Assembly: GCF_025370935.1 (NCBI RefSeq)
Contig: NC_133476.1
Location: 7,608,171 to 7,672,170, forward strand
Direction: 5' to 3'
Length of the DNA: 64,000 bases
Source of the DNA: Choristoneura fumiferana
Taxonomy: Eukaryota; Arthropoda; Insecta; Lepidoptera; Tortricidae
This document shows positions 33,606-46,759 of the stretch, piece after piece; the first letter of the stretch is position 1; every line of letters starts with the position of its first letter. The notes under the pieces are model-generated. The model saw only the letters and a list, made by a program, of their open reading frames with translations, had not been told where the DNA came from and did not search any database. Both the position numbers and the translations under genes were made by a program.

Positions 33606-34106
33606 GTGATTTATGCGAATCATCGCTCATACCAATGCTATGAATGCGTTCAAAATGATTTCTGTAGGTACTTTGTCAATATCCACAGTTTTTTGTACAT
33701 ACATACGTATGCCTATTGTAACTTATGAATTAATTATTAAGCCGTACCTCTTGACTTAGTTATGGGGTAATGAAAAATTGCATGCTCAAAGCGCACACGA
33801 AGGTTACGTTATACTAACGTGTCATAATGAAGGATGACGGAAGTTATTTTATTATTTTTATCGTTGTAGGTCATCTGTTGAACTTAAAGAAACTTCACGA
33901 CTACTACAGTGAGGACTTTTATGCTAGGAGCTTCAAAAATAACACATTACACAATACATTAATGGTTTTTTTTCACATAAAATACGCTTTCGACTTAACC
34001 ATGTAGACTATAAATGTAGTGATTAATTCTTGTCATTGTATTTTGTCGGAAAAGTTCGTTATCTTACTTTCTCAACTAGCTTACTGAATGAACTGAAACA
34101 GTTACT

Positions 34107-34190
34107 TTGCTAACCCGCAACGCAAAGCGGGTGAGCAAAGTAATTATTTCAGTTCATAGATATGGACCTATGCAAAGTAATGCCTGATTC
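34107..34190. repeat. Short repeat F ends joined
   Basis: TTTGCTAACCCGCAACGC, CGGGTGAGCAAAGTAATTA, TTCATAGATATGGACCTATG and GCAAAGTAATGCCTGATTCA are the two ends of repeat F with the middle missing, resembling 49205-49290. It may be a minimal non-autonomous form. Confidence 0.55.
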
Positions 34191-34302
34191 AATAATTTAG
34201 TTAGCTTACTGAAGTTTACTGAAGCTTATTGAGATAACAAGATAAATAGGTACGAAGATGTACGATAAAACACGATGGAGAAACATTCACTAGATCTGCA
34301 GG

Positions 34303-34415
34303 GCTACTACGAAATTCGGAAATCGGAGTTCGCGTCGTTCAGTCCCTCTGACACTTATACTATTTAATACGAGAGCGAGAGGAACGGTACGATATGAACT
34401 TCGATTTTCCAGCCG
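34303..34415. mobile_element. Diverged copy of the GGGCTACTACGAAATTCG MITE
   Basis: GCAGGGCTACTACGAAATTC at the left and GGTACGATATGAACTTCGAT at the right match the 18394-18524 element. The far right end is lost. Confidence 0.7.
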
Positions 34416-36901
34416 TTATCCAGCATCTACGTATCATAGCGATTAATTCATCATCATCAACAGCATATCAGCCGTAGGACATCCACTGTTGGACATATGC
34501 GATAAATAACTTAAAACCGCAGACACCCCAAAAATACATTTTCATTTTAAGTAAATTGATTGAATTTATTTTTGAATATCTTTATTATTTTAAAACATAT
34601 TGGTGTGTTTTGCTAACACAGTAATTCTACTTCATTTCAAACTCTATATTCATGATTTGTATAATATTTGCCAGTTGCGCTTTAAAAGGAAATCATGCAG
34701 TGACAGTAAACCGGCGAGTATTAAATTATCAAAATCATATGCAATCTCGCTAAAATATTTAATTGGCGCCTGTTGCAGTCGTAACTTTTAGACGGGGCAC
34801 ATTAAAAAAGGGATATAAAAACACAACCTAATTTAAAACATAGTGTAATCGATTCTACTCCCGATTCTTAGCAAACTACTTTCTGGTTTTTAGTTATTTA
34901 ATTAACACCTTGTATATACATTTTTGTACTGATTTGTGGTGTGCAATAAAGAAAATATGTATTGTATTGCATACCTATTTAAATATTTAACTGAAAGTGT
35001 ACGTTACCGTTATGTTACCGGCTACGTTAGGTACGTTAACTAAATCACAAATCATTTCAATCACGTTTTTCGAGTGTAGCAGGAAATGTTGTCGCAATAT
35101 CGTGACTAATTAAATTATGTAACAAACAAACTATAAGGGTGCTTTTGATAGCGAAAACGTTTTTATAAGACGGCAACATGGAATTTCGTGATTAGGTGCT
35201 TAAATAAGATTTTGTAGTTCTAAAAAAATATTGGAACACTTCGCAAATATCGCAATGCTGCGAAAAGTTAAAGTTACCATTTGAACAATTGACACCAGAA
35301 AAGATTACATTAGTTAGATTAATAAATTTTCAGAATTCTTATAAATTTGTACAATATAAAGACAAGTTATTGATCAGCACATAATAGCACTACCTACTGA
35401 GAACAGATTCACGCAGGAAATTTTCAAAATAAGCTACTTATACATAGGTATCCCACTTCAGAGTTATTTCTTCCAGGCAATCTTTACAACAGAAAGAAAA
35501 AAGGGATAGTAGATTATAGAAGGTGGCGCAATACACAGCATATAAATATGTGTAAAAAATATCCATACATATGTATACCTACTCTACTTACACATACCCA
35601 CAACATACAAGAGTCGATTGTTTAACAAGGGACTAAAACAAGGCAAGAATAAAACAACCATAGTGACACTCGAACTAAACCTCTCGGTGTTGCTCCTTCC
35701 ACATACACCGTAATTGGTTGTTAAGGGGTTTCCAAAGTAAATAAAAAAATATACTTTGGACTCTAGATATTAATAAGGAGCTTTAGTCCCAATATGCAGA
35801 GACTAAGGTAACATGTCTTGAACATGAGTATTATTGCTAGCTTTTTGATACGCAAGCACACCTTAAAATCATCAGGAAGCAGTTCCACAACCGTAGGGTG
35901 GACAGTAAGAATATCCATACTTAGAATTAAAAGTTGTAAAGGAAAAAGTTCATCAAGAGACGTGGAAAGACAAAGGTAACATAGGTACAAAAGCTAAAGG
36001 TATCATAACATATAAACATCATAGTAAGAAAGCATGAGATTCCGTCGTTCGGATGTGATCATTACTGCAAATGCTCATTACTGCCGGAAGGAACCAGCAC
36101 GCAACTTGGTAACTCAACCACAATAATTTTAGATGGATTTTTGTTGCACGCACGGTTATACGAATAAACAAAGAAATTCAAATAAAATTTTCGTAAAAGC
36201 TCATGTTTGTGTTGGGAGGACTGCTGTATTGTCGAACTCTTCGAGCGAGTACGCTTAGTTTTGTTTAAAGCGCTGTGAATGAAGCGGTAAATTAAATGTC
36301 ACCAATAAAAATACAAACATTGGAACATAGAACCTCCTCCTTTTTTGAAGTCGGTTAAAAAGAAATACAAACGCTTCCTAATCGATGCCATACGCTATTT
36401 AATTATTTTTTATTTATTTTACAAATACTCAATAGTTTGTCAGTGTGTTTTATCGAACGGAAAAATATTTTTTAAGCTACCTTGACAGAGTTATAAAGGT
36501 TTTGAATTCGATAATTGATAGAGAAAGAAATACTAGCATGTGACGTCATACGCAAGTAGGGCTAGTAAATTCACAGAGAAAAGCGTTTTTCAAAAATCAC
36601 TAAATTCAATTTGAAATGAAATGAATAAAATTTATTACGAAACAACAACAAAAAACAGATTACAACGTTCTTAAATCTAAAAATTATATATTTTTTTGCT
36701 AAACATTGGCAGTTTATTTATATTTTCATTTATAATAATTAATAAATATGATATAGAAAATTCAGGAGGATCCAAATACCGTATTACAGAGTAAGCTTTT
36801 GCTTCAGGTTTATAGGCTTGTTCTTCTAGATTACTAACTACCGTAACTACGTAGGTATTACGAATCTACGGTATTTTAACACCTTGTTTCCGGTACATAA
36901 C

Positions 36902-37125
36902 TATTTTACATAACCAGCACTGGAGAGGGCCAAATATTTTTAGGCATGAGAAAATTAGGTACGACGACGAGCGAAGCGAGGAGGAGTTTTAGATACAATT
37001 GCGACCACAAAAGGTACGAGCCGAGCGAGCGAAGCGAGCGCACCGCTGCAGCGGCCGCCGAAGCACCAGGACCTAATTAATAGAAATGATATGGCCCTTA
37101 GCGGTGCTGGTTATGTAAGGTGGTT
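36902..37125. mobile_element. Small TIR element, second copy of the 3840-4075 type
   Basis: The ends ACATAACCAGCACTGG and GTGCTGGTTATGT are inverted. Inside lie GACGACGAGCGAAGCGAGG and CGAGCGAGCGAAGCGAGCG. The core words match the core of the compound foldback at 29935-30100. Confidence 0.7.
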
Positions 37126-39719
37126 ATGTACCTACGCGGAACAAGGAATTTTTACACGGTTGAAAACATTGCATAATGTTACCTCAGTAACAACTTAGAT
37201 TAAAGAGAAACAAAAGCGCTAAAGAATGTGTGTGTAATTAGGACCTCTAAAAAACTTTAACTACAGAAAGTACCGAACCAACCAGAGCATTGTTACAGCT
37301 TGCAATATAAACGGACGGCATAGACGGTGTTAATTGCTTTTAGTTGGCTCGTTGGACCGACATTTATGTTTCTTGTAAACGTTACGTCTCTATTATTCTA
37401 TTTTAATTTACCACCCTCGTAAACACATACGACTCTTAGCAAAACTTTGTTTAAAATCCACGATAAATGAACAAAATGTAGCCGCGCTCGTCTCCAAAAT
37501 TTTCACGTATGTATTATGACAGAATCAGATGCTTATAATAAAGACCTCAGTAGTTATTGAATGCAAAAATAATACGTTAAATTAGTTTTGTTAAAAAATA
37601 AAATAATTATTTCAAACTTTTTACTGACTGTACTTTTTGCATTGCCAGCCAACCTACATTATCTATACTTACCAAATTTCAAGTCATTTCGACCACTAGA
37701 AGTAGGTACCTAAAAATAAACTAGTAGGTACTTTTTGAAACAAAATTTACGAACGAAATTGAATAAAAGCTTGTAAAAGCAAGATAGCCGGAAAAAATAC
37801 TGTCCTTGAAAATATTCCACTTAGGACTCCCCTTAAGTTACCAAAGCATTTGAAATCTGTTTCCGTTTGAATTGAAATTAGGACGAATAGAGCTTTCATG
37901 ACAACGCACTTTACCAACATCTTTTCTTGCCATTCATAACGGGGCGACGATACACACTAATATTAAAATTATTTTTCTAAAACCTACGCCAAAAAAAACT
38001 GCAAATACTGTTTCTTATGATCAAATTTTGGCAGAGAAGAAAATTCGTGTTACTCGTCGCACGCTTTGTGGATTAAAATTAGGGTAAAATGAAATCGAAA
38101 ATACCAGAAAGATAAAATGTATGCATATATTACTGTTGTAAAAAAAAGCGAAAAGGTCATCTTTTGCTTACCTTGTACTTTTTCCCTATGCACCTTTGTT
38201 GTTATCTGTATTGCTTACTAATGTAGTGGTGTAAAAAAAGTCATTGTATTGTAATTTATTTTATTTATATGTATGTAAACTCCTTTTTGTACGAAAATGA
38301 AGAAATAAACACAATCAACAAACAAATAATATAAAATAGTTATTTGTGCAACAAGAGAGCAAAGTCGTTTTTAGCTGCGAGTGTTAATTTTGAATCCCGA
38401 GTAAGTTAAGAAGTAGTTCTAGGTTAGACTCCTGAGATCAGCGAGGGACTCAAATACACGAGATGCAAAAAAACTTTGGTCTCGTGTGACACATACAACT
38501 TTTCACCTCAGCAGCGAGAACATAAGGTTAGAGTGAAACCACATATTACAAAACAAACAACATAATTTTATTTTAAATAATACGATTTTTAAGAAACAGA
38601 TAATAATCACATTTAAAACCATTACTCAAATATGATACGTATACTTAGTCGCCATAACACTTTTAAAAAGTCACCAAAAAGTTGAAAATGCCAGACAATG
38701 ATCAAAAGTCTCCGGCAAGTAGAGAAGTTTTGAATTCGGAGCGAAAAAGTGTCCAGTAGGTACGGTGCATTGTAATGTGAACTCAGAATATGAATGTCAT
38801 ATTTTTTAATACTGCAAAAAGCCTCATCTTTGGGTAATTTCATTAAAAAGATTGAACAATAAACGTTTACTTTATTATACATGTTATTAAATATGATTTT
38901 ATTACGATTTCTATTAAATAAATATAAACAGATAAGTTGCAAATTCATTCAATTTGACAAATACTTATTCCAACTCTAAGAGGTAGGCAGTATACGGAAA
39001 GCTTCTATTACAAAAAAAAACAATAGCAGCGGCTTTCGTGCAACGAGGTTGCGTACTTTATTAAAAAAGCGGGAAAGTGAGCAAAATGCGACTTTGCTCA
39101 CTGATTTTTAATAGCAAAACCTGCCTGTTTGGGCAGCTGAGGTGAAAAGGTGAATTTTCCCTTTAAGGGATCTCTTCCAGTTCACCTTTGAGTAGATGAG
39201 AGAAGCATTTAATAAGGGGCCGACAAAGAGTGAGTTTAAAAGCCGGAAATAGATAAAGCAATACGATACTTTAAATAATATACATAAACTACATAAACTG
39301 ATAAAAATTAAATCTATGAAAACCTACCAATGGAATCCAAAAAGTGATTCCACTATCTCAAAATTGTAAAATACAGAGACGTAAAGTCGTACAAGAGTAA
39401 AATAAATTAGGTTAACTATTAAATTACATCGTTATGAACCCTATTCTAAAATTACGTTTACTTGTAAATACAAATATTCGAGATAGAGGTAGAGTAGAGA
39501 CAAATTTTGATATAGATTTTTTCGGATTTGGAACACAAACAACACACAAACACAAAAGACAATAACTAAATGCTTAATGAAGTTTGAATATTTTTTTTGC
39601 GATAAGTGCTTCCGCTATAGTGATCGTAGGAGTGTGACGGATGACACTTGACCCAAGTGGTCAAACATTTAAATGTTGATCCGGAAATAAAGAGTACATC
39701 ATTAATAGAAACAGTTGAA

Positions 39720-39880
39720 ATTTCCTTAAGCGATCAACTGCCGCCCATTGTCTAGTCCCCGAGTGTCCCCAAGCCGTTTGGCTCAGCGCCAGGCTGTCTG
39801 CGTGCGCGCCGGTCCCCCGCCAGTGGAATTGCTCTAACAAGCCGCCTGACTTATACTATGTCAGACGCCCGACGAGAGGA
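39720..39880. promoter_or_regulatory. GC-rich non-repetitive island inside intron 1
   Basis: Surrounded by very AT-rich DNA, this 160 bp stretch is rich in C and G (CCCCGAGTGTCCCCAAGCCG, GTGCGCGCCGGTCCCCCGCC). It shows no match to the other repeats in the window. It could be an enhancer, an alternative promoter or a conserved non-coding element. No reading frame or splice motif makes it an exon. Confidence 0.35.
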
Positions 39881-42859
39881 AACGAATCACATTGCTACTA
39901 TACATATCTCTCTCTAATCAGTAGCTATTTATTTATATCAAGGATTTCGAAACGGCTCAGGGCGAACAATTGATCTAGCTTGGTTCTATCTCTGGGTAAA
40001 CGCGTGTTTTCGAATTGTAATGCTTTTTTTGTGCATATTTCTACGCGCAATACTTATTACTATTATGGTGCTAGATAGTATGTCAATATTTATTATTATT
40101 ATGATGCTGGCATTATATTGTGGCTCTGTCATTCATAAGCGTAGTTTTAAAGCTTACCTACTTAAAAAAATATTTTCTCCAAAAAACAAACTACTGCCAA
40201 GTTTACAATTTTATCGTGCGAATACCTATTTCTGATAAATTTTATTTGATAATACTAATCGGTTTTTACAAGATCTACAAGGTATCAAAATAGATCCGGA
40301 ATATTTCATCTACTGTTTGGTCTAGAGGTTGAAATAAATAACACTTTAATGGAAACCTTGATTCAAAACTTTTTAGCAAAAATGGAACCGACTACAAAAC
40401 CTTGAAAAGAGCCAGCAGGAGTGGAACTATAGTCGTCTATCTCACCTATATACTATATCATCATGTCAGCCGAAAAACGTCCACTAAATATTGGGCTTCA
40501 ATCACTCCTGCTGGCTCGTGCTGAGGCACCGACTTCAAAGTAGTAGAAAATTATTTTCAAGGTTTTTGCAGTCGGTTCCATTTTTTGTTAAACATTTTTT
40601 TTAATGTTTTGTGATTTGTAGCCAAAGTGCATCTCACAACGATTCCATTAAGCTCAAACACGGCATAGTTTTTTATTTAGTTTTATTTATTAATATAAGA
40701 AAAAATACAATTAATCATTTATATTATTTTAAAGTTATATTTTTTTATAACAGAGTACCGGTACCTACGGTCTTCTTTATCAGATCCAGTTCACCAAATG
40801 ATACTTTCTGGTAAGTACTTAGCTTGGTGTTAAAATGACAAAATAGCTATAGGTGTGGTGTGCTTTTAAAATTTGAGGGTTGCCCTCGATTTCTCTAATA
40901 TCCCATCATCAGATCCTAACTTAGTGACAGTGGGACCATCTTGGAAGTATGTCTTTTAAAACAAAAAAAGAATTTTGAAATTCGGCCCACAGTTGGCGGA
41001 GTTATCGCGTAACAAACACACAAAAACAGACTGAACAATATACTACATAGAACTATAAATATTCCTAGCTACCTAATATCAAGCGCCAGGTGTCGTTTTA
41101 TTCAGAGTGCATGTGCTTATTGGTTTCACTTGTTGGAGGAAATTGAAAACAATACCTATTGTTTTCTAAAAATATAATATTCCGGTACATGCTCTGTGCC
41201 AATATCCAGCAAAGCTGCCAGATCGTTACGAAAAATCAGGTGATATAAATATCAAGGCCTCAAGTAGGCTTTTAGGTCAATAAGTAGGTATCTTAGACGG
41301 CTATTGCCCGGCTAAATGATACTCAGATATTTACAAAGATTTATTAGAGCTAATGAAAAGAGCTAACGAATTAATAAGTACAGTCAAACCGTCAGAAACG
41401 TGACTCAATGGGAAACTAGTGGCAGTTAATTGGCTTTTTACAACTTTAAGAATCTACTTAGAAAATCGAAAAAATATTGTTGCGACGCCAACAAACTGTT
41501 TTACAGTTTGGCGTACTGATAATAAATTGTTATGTATGTGCTAATATTAATAAAAAAAATACAGGACAAACAGTAAACGCAACAGCCTATGCCTATGATA
41601 ACAATAGTACAACTATCAAGCCAAAATTAACATGTTTATAGCTGCTATTTGCGTCATTAATTCCAAATATAACCCGGACGGCCTGAGGCGGTAACTGTGA
41701 CAACAGAAATAGACCCTTGCTCTGAATACCTCTCATTGCAAACTCTGTCAACTTGAGTTACGGTGCCGTTGCCCAACCAAGCCGTCGTGGAGTGATTTAT
41801 AGCCGTCAATTAACGAAATATAGAAAAATATCTGAAAAGTTTACTTGAAAAGCTACATTCTTGATAACAAACGTTAATATTAATATTATTTGCAAATTGA
41901 AGTGATGTTGCATGTTATCTAAGTTTACGTGTATGGGTACATAAAATATTTATATCTTGCTTAAATTAATTAGTAAGTATATCTAAGAAAAGTTTTCGTT
42001 ACCTCATGGAAATTTTTAAAATCTATCAAAATGGTTTATAGTTATTATAACTACCTAGTTGAATACCAAATTTAAATTCTCTAATACTTAATTATGGTCG
42101 ATACGGAGATAGTAGAGCCACTTTAAATTATTTCAAACCATGTGGGAATTTCGAAAAAATCCTTCTAAGCGCATCTTTATGAACGACCTTTAATTTAAGG
42201 AATACATCGGTTCACAGGCAAAGCTTCAATGATTAGTCGGTATACTGTTTGTCAGTGACGTAGTCACGTTACTATTTTATACATAGTTATAGATAATGGC
42301 TAAATGAAAGATGAGCTAGATCAAATGAGATAGCTGCGTCTACGCTAAATGATATGCAAATAACAAGGAATGTTAGGTTAAATTATTACCTACTACCCGT
42401 TAAATAGAAGTCAATAAAAAGTATATCTACAGGTAGTATGTCATATAGTAGTAGGGTAGTATGACTAGTATGACATCTGTATGTGTTGGAAGCGCAAAAT
42501 AATATGCACAAAACATAGGTACATTAGCAAAAAGGTGTAAAAATGCATCAGGGATGTTGTTTAAAGATATTTCTTTGTGTAAATAACAATCGGTAAAGTT
42601 TGACACGTTCTTTCTTCGGTAGGTACCAAAACAGGACCAAGACCTTTGAAGAATTATCAGTATTTGCACTCGTTTCCCACTAGATTTAATGATAAGGATG
42701 TTAATTCCTGCAAATTTCCTATAGGTATTCAATTGCCGCTTAATAGGTTATACTTGGTGATATGAATAGTCTTTAAGTAAGTGTTATTCGGTTATGTCAT
42801 TGAAAAGCCTTTGAAAAATTCGCTAGGTACCGAATTAACTATCTTTTCTTCTTTAAGTT

Positions 42860-43045
42860 CTTGTCGGTGGAGTAACCGCCACTCCGCAGTCGGCACGATC
42901 TTCGGACAGCGGTTTGACTTCCTTATATACGACACGACATCCACTTTCTCCTTCACCTGGTTAAAATTTGTCGCTCGTGGCCTTCATCTGGCTCGTCTTC
43001 CTTCATTCATTGCTGATCGAAATTTAAAGTGTTTGCCGGAATAAC
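42860..43045. other. Unassigned, relatively GC-rich open segment
   Basis: The segment is open on the plus strand for 87 codons but matches no domain I recognise. Its even base composition and words (GTCGTGTCGTATATAAGGAA on the minus strand) suggest an old repeat. Not called as a gene. Confidence 0.25.
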
Positions 43046-43758
43046 AAGGAAAGTTAATACAAAAACATGTTTTGGGCAAAAAGAAATTGTAATAAAATTG
43101 TCCTTATAAAATGTGTCATGTACGCACATGTTCTTTTTGTTGTCACAAGGCAACCAGAGATACCGGACGTGACACGAATTTAATAATATGCAATCGTTCC
43201 TTGACGACTATGGCACCGCATTACATCTGCTTCTTTACAACCACATTTATTGCGAAATAATAGGTTTGCACACACGATTGACGAAGCAAAAAATCGCATG
43301 TGTAGTTAAGGTGTAATTTTCAAAGATTCATTCAAATCCGAATTTAGCAAGATGTACTAATTATAGGTTAAAAAAATTAGTGACGTCCTTCCGGTAGTTT
43401 TCGCTATGGAAATTAAGCAGAAATGTTTTTTGTCGAATTAATTACCTAGTCAATTTCCACTAAGTAATTGCCAAGGCATTATTTAAAAAATTCTTTTAAA
43501 GTTGTTTTAATAACTATATCAAAAATATCTAACTGCTATCATAGATGAAGTACAACACGTGAGCTCTTAGAAAAACCTTCGGGTATCGGGGGAAATCGGA
43601 AGGGTTCGTGTAGTAGAAAATAACAATTGTCTTTTTGACTTAGTAGCAATCCATCACGCGAAGAGTGCACTCGTTGTGTTTTTTATATATATATAAAGCA
43701 GTTAAAACCACCACTTACTTATTTATTTAGTTTTTTATTTTTCAGTAATTGATTTCCA

Positions 43759-44125
43759 TGGGAAGTCAACTTAAACAGGGTATTTCTGTAAATAGCCAAT
43801 CACGGGAAATTGTTTATAATGTACATAAATATTTTTTTAAAGAAGCTGAAAGTTTCAAGAAGAGTGATGATTGTAAATATTTTAATAAGGTACAAGACCG
43901 AGTTATAGAAGCAACAGGGATTTCGAAAAGTACATTAAAAAAATATTAAAAGAAGCAGACGAAATAAAATAATTTGGCACACCCAAGAGAACAGTAGACA
44001 CAGTATAACAGCTCTATATACTTCCAAACAAAAGTAGTGTGTGAAGGCGGGTCGTTCTCTATCTAAATTAACGATAAAAGAGATAAAAAAATTCGAAAAT
44101 GCTGCTTTTGTTTTATTTATATCAA
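43759..44125 (+). pseudogene. Relic of a transposase N-terminal region
   Basis: After TATTTTTCAG a 63-codon reading begins M-G-S-Q-L-K-Q-G-I-S-V-N-S-Q-S-R-E-I-V. It continues with F-K-K-S, then K-V-Q-D-R-V-I-E-A-T-G-I-S-K-S-T. The N-S-Q-S-R-E and K-V-Q-E/D-R-x-x-x-A-T-G-x-S phrases resemble the helix-turn-helix amino ends of DDE (IS630/Tc1-like) transposase-derived proteins common in insects. After the stop at 43949 fragments of the usual continuation (G-T-P-K-R-T, then P-N-K-S-S) can be seen with further stops. No catalytic domain remains. Confidence 0.5.
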
Positions 44126-44404
44126 GACAAAAAGTCATATTGTATTAAAATTAGAAAAAGATAAATAAGCCTAATATTACTATAGTAAGGTCATTTTGTA
44201 AGTACTGATGGTTAGTCTTTACATAACTTTTTACAGTAATTTCGTTTTTTTTTTGCAAATTGATAACAGAACAGATCCGCATATTACGATCGCGTGTCAC
44301 CGTCAATATCCGAAGTATGCTTCTAAAATCCAAAGGTATTTTTAGGAGCTCACGGATTTTTTGTTTGTTTTGTTTGTAGATCGTGTACTCGTCTCTGCAT
44401 TGTA

Positions 44405-45045
44405 ATAAACCGGTCAAGTGCGTGTCGGGAAATGCGCAGTGTAGGGTTCCGTACTGCCTACGCGGGTTTTAAATTTTTAATGTAAATTTTCAATTTATTA
44501 GTTGCTTCCACCAACACTACGCCGACTAACTTAACTGACATACGCCGACACTAACTCTTTCATCTAAGAATATTTACAAAAACCACCTGAGTGCGAGTCG
44601 CACTCACGCTCCGAGGGTTCCATACATATTTGTAGGAATCTATGAATATCCAGTGTTATTTAGCAGAGCCCAGCTCCTAAGCAAAGTGTACGCAGCGTGT
44701 ACGTAGTAGGTACACGTACATGTGTAGTTGAGAAAAAAGTTCTTTATTGACTGACAGACAGACGGACAACAAAGTGATCCTATAAGGCAGTGGTGGGCAA
44801 ACTTTCTTCATGGGGGGCCAGAAAGTTACAGATATTTTAGAGGAGGGCCGGGATTACACCGTTCTATTATATACTTTTTTATGTTTGCCAAATAACGACA
44901 TGATATTCTGATCGCTGGCCATATAGGTACAGGTACTATTCACTTCGATGGAACGTCGGCGGGCCGGAGTTAGTCCGCGGGCCGTACTTTGTCCATCACT
45001 GCTATAAGGGTTCTGTTTTTGCTAACTGAGGTACGAAGCCCTAAT
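44405..45045 (+). mobile_element. GGTTCCGTA-type DNA element hosting a hAT insertion
   Basis: AAACCGGTCAAGTGCGTGTC and GTAGGGTTCCGTACTGCC form the left end. TGACAGACAGACGGACAAC, and GGTTCTGTTTTTGC with ACGAAGCCCTAATAAAATT after the insertion, belong to the right part. Related copies lie at 52230-52970, 57618-58332 and 60834-61500. The element is split by the hAT element at 44788-45001. Confidence 0.7.
44788..45001. mobile_element. Non-autonomous hAT element with intact 8 bp TSD
   Basis: It begins CAGTGGTGGGCAAACTTTC and ends AAAGTACGGCCCGC-type sequence inverted (GGGCCGTACTTTGTCCATCA, then CTG). The flanking octamer CTATAAGG is present exactly on both sides (44780-44787 and 45002-45009). CAGTGGT ends and an 8 bp target duplication are hAT hallmarks. 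The element is 214 bp without coding capacity. The perfect TSD suggests fairly recent insertion. Confidence 0.92.
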
Positions 45046-45183
45046 AAAATTAAACAAGTACAATTCAATGCTATGTCTTCAGCAGAGTTCATTCATAGGA
45101 AGTACTCGGTTGAACACCTGTTATAAGCTGTTGTTAAGTTAAAGTTAAAGTGTCGTTGACCTTTTCACGATTAAAGTACACTT

Positions 45184-45320
45184 AGGGGCTGTTTCACCAC
45201 CCATTGATTAATTTTATTTGACGGATAAAGTGTTATGCCGTCTCCGTCTATTCGTACAAAACAAACAGAGGCGGCATCACATTTGTATCCGTCCGTCCGT
45301 CCGATGGTGAAACAAGGGGT
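45184..45320. mobile_element. GGGGCTGTTTCACCA MITE, copy 1
   Basis: AGGGGCTGTTTCACCACCCA at the left and GATGGTGAAACAAGGGGT at the right are inverted. The inner arms GATGCCGTCTC-like and GGCGGCATCACAT pair. It is the same family as 58072-58214, with more divergence. Confidence 0.85.
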
Positions 45321-46204
45321 TAAAATAGTTTTCTGATGTCGTTTGTAACTCTAAACAAAAGCTCGTTTTTTTTTTCGCATTCGAATCTTCAGGAAAACGA
45401 ATAAAAGTGACGAGTCCCGAGCGAGCGACACTAACATTCAAGTTGAACTGTTTATGACTAGGAATTTAGTGTTCCCGACCCGAGGACTATAGGTAGGTTT
45501 TTAGTCTTTTTTGGTGGCTAGACTCGTAAGGGGCTTGAGAGGCTACAAGCCCATAAAAACTCTTAGTCCTTTAGGCTAGGCCTTATTCAAGACTACTGGT
45601 TGGAGGTCGAAAAGGTCTTGCTAAGGCCTAGGCTATTTTAAGGCTAGTCTGACTACAGTAACGCTTAACCCTCTGAAATGGCTATGAAGGCTATGAGGGC
45701 TACGGCATATGCTGAGCTGAGTCCTTTTGGCATCACACTACAGCACAATATCTCTTATTTTCCTCTCTTCTCCTATTTATGTTTTTACTGTGTTTTTGTT
45801 GTGATGTAGTGTGTTTTTCTTGTCAATAAATGTTGTGAGTTTGAGTTTGAGTTTGAAACTCTTAGCCCTCAAGGCTAAGATTCTTTTCGAGATTATCAAC
45901 TTTAGAAAATTGGTTAACTCTAGTAATGAATTAATTACCTTAAATTTTAAGGTTTTTATTAATTACTGTTGGCGACTGGCTGCGGTGTGACTTTTTTTAT
46001 AACTATACTTTTTGTCACTTGCTTTTTTAATATATTTTTTACGTTGATTGTCAGTTGTGATTTGTTTGCCCGATCTGTCGGTTCAATACATAATATTGTG
46101 CTTTTATTATTAAATAACCTATCATTTAACCGGTGTTTCCATCAATCTTCCCATTACTTCCCATACAGTCCACCACTAGCTATCAATTACGGAACCTGTA
46201 TCCA

Positions 46205-46430
46205 TACTAATATTATAAATGCGAAAATGTGTGTTTGTGTGTTTGTATGTTTGTCCATCTTTCACGTCGAAACGGAGCGACGGATCGACGTGACATTTGG
46301 CATAGAGATAGTTTATGGGCTCGAGAGTGACATAGGCTACTTTTTATCCTGAAAAAAAAATACACAGTTCCAGAGGGAACAGCGCGCTATAACCGAATTC
46401 CACGCGGACGAAGCCGCGGGCAAAAGATAG
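46205..46430 (+). repeat. Dispersed repeat D copy 2
   Basis: Same ordered phrases as 29425-29640: AATATTATAAATGCGAAAAT, GAAACGGAGCGACGGATCGA, CATAGAGATAGTTTATGGGC, GACGAAGCCGCGGGCAAAAG. It lies within the compound foldback. Confidence 0.85.
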
Positions 46431-46759
46431 TTAAGATATACAAAATAGATACAAACATAAGATATTCAATGCGCCTTTCGTAGTGGCTGAATTGTTTTAG
46501 CGATACTTAAGTAAAACATTATTTTATTTTATAAATGCAATGTAAAAAATATGTTGTTTATTTCATAATTGATTTGATGATGGCTTTCTTAGGCTGAGTC
46601 TCAAAAATAGCTTTAGCCTTAACATAAGTCTATTACTTGAAAAGGAACACTCCATTACAAAAAGGCCTAAAATCTTTCATAGGCTAAGGCTTTTTAAAAC
46701 GACGAGTCTGTTTTAGTTTCTGTTTTTTAGCAATTAGCATAGCCCTAAAAACATAATCA

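Noticed and set aside
45969..46352. 127-codon plus-strand reading with a hydrophobic start
   Set aside because: The second half is dispersed repeat D (also read as an open frame at 29450) and the first half is AT-rich DNA; no domain.
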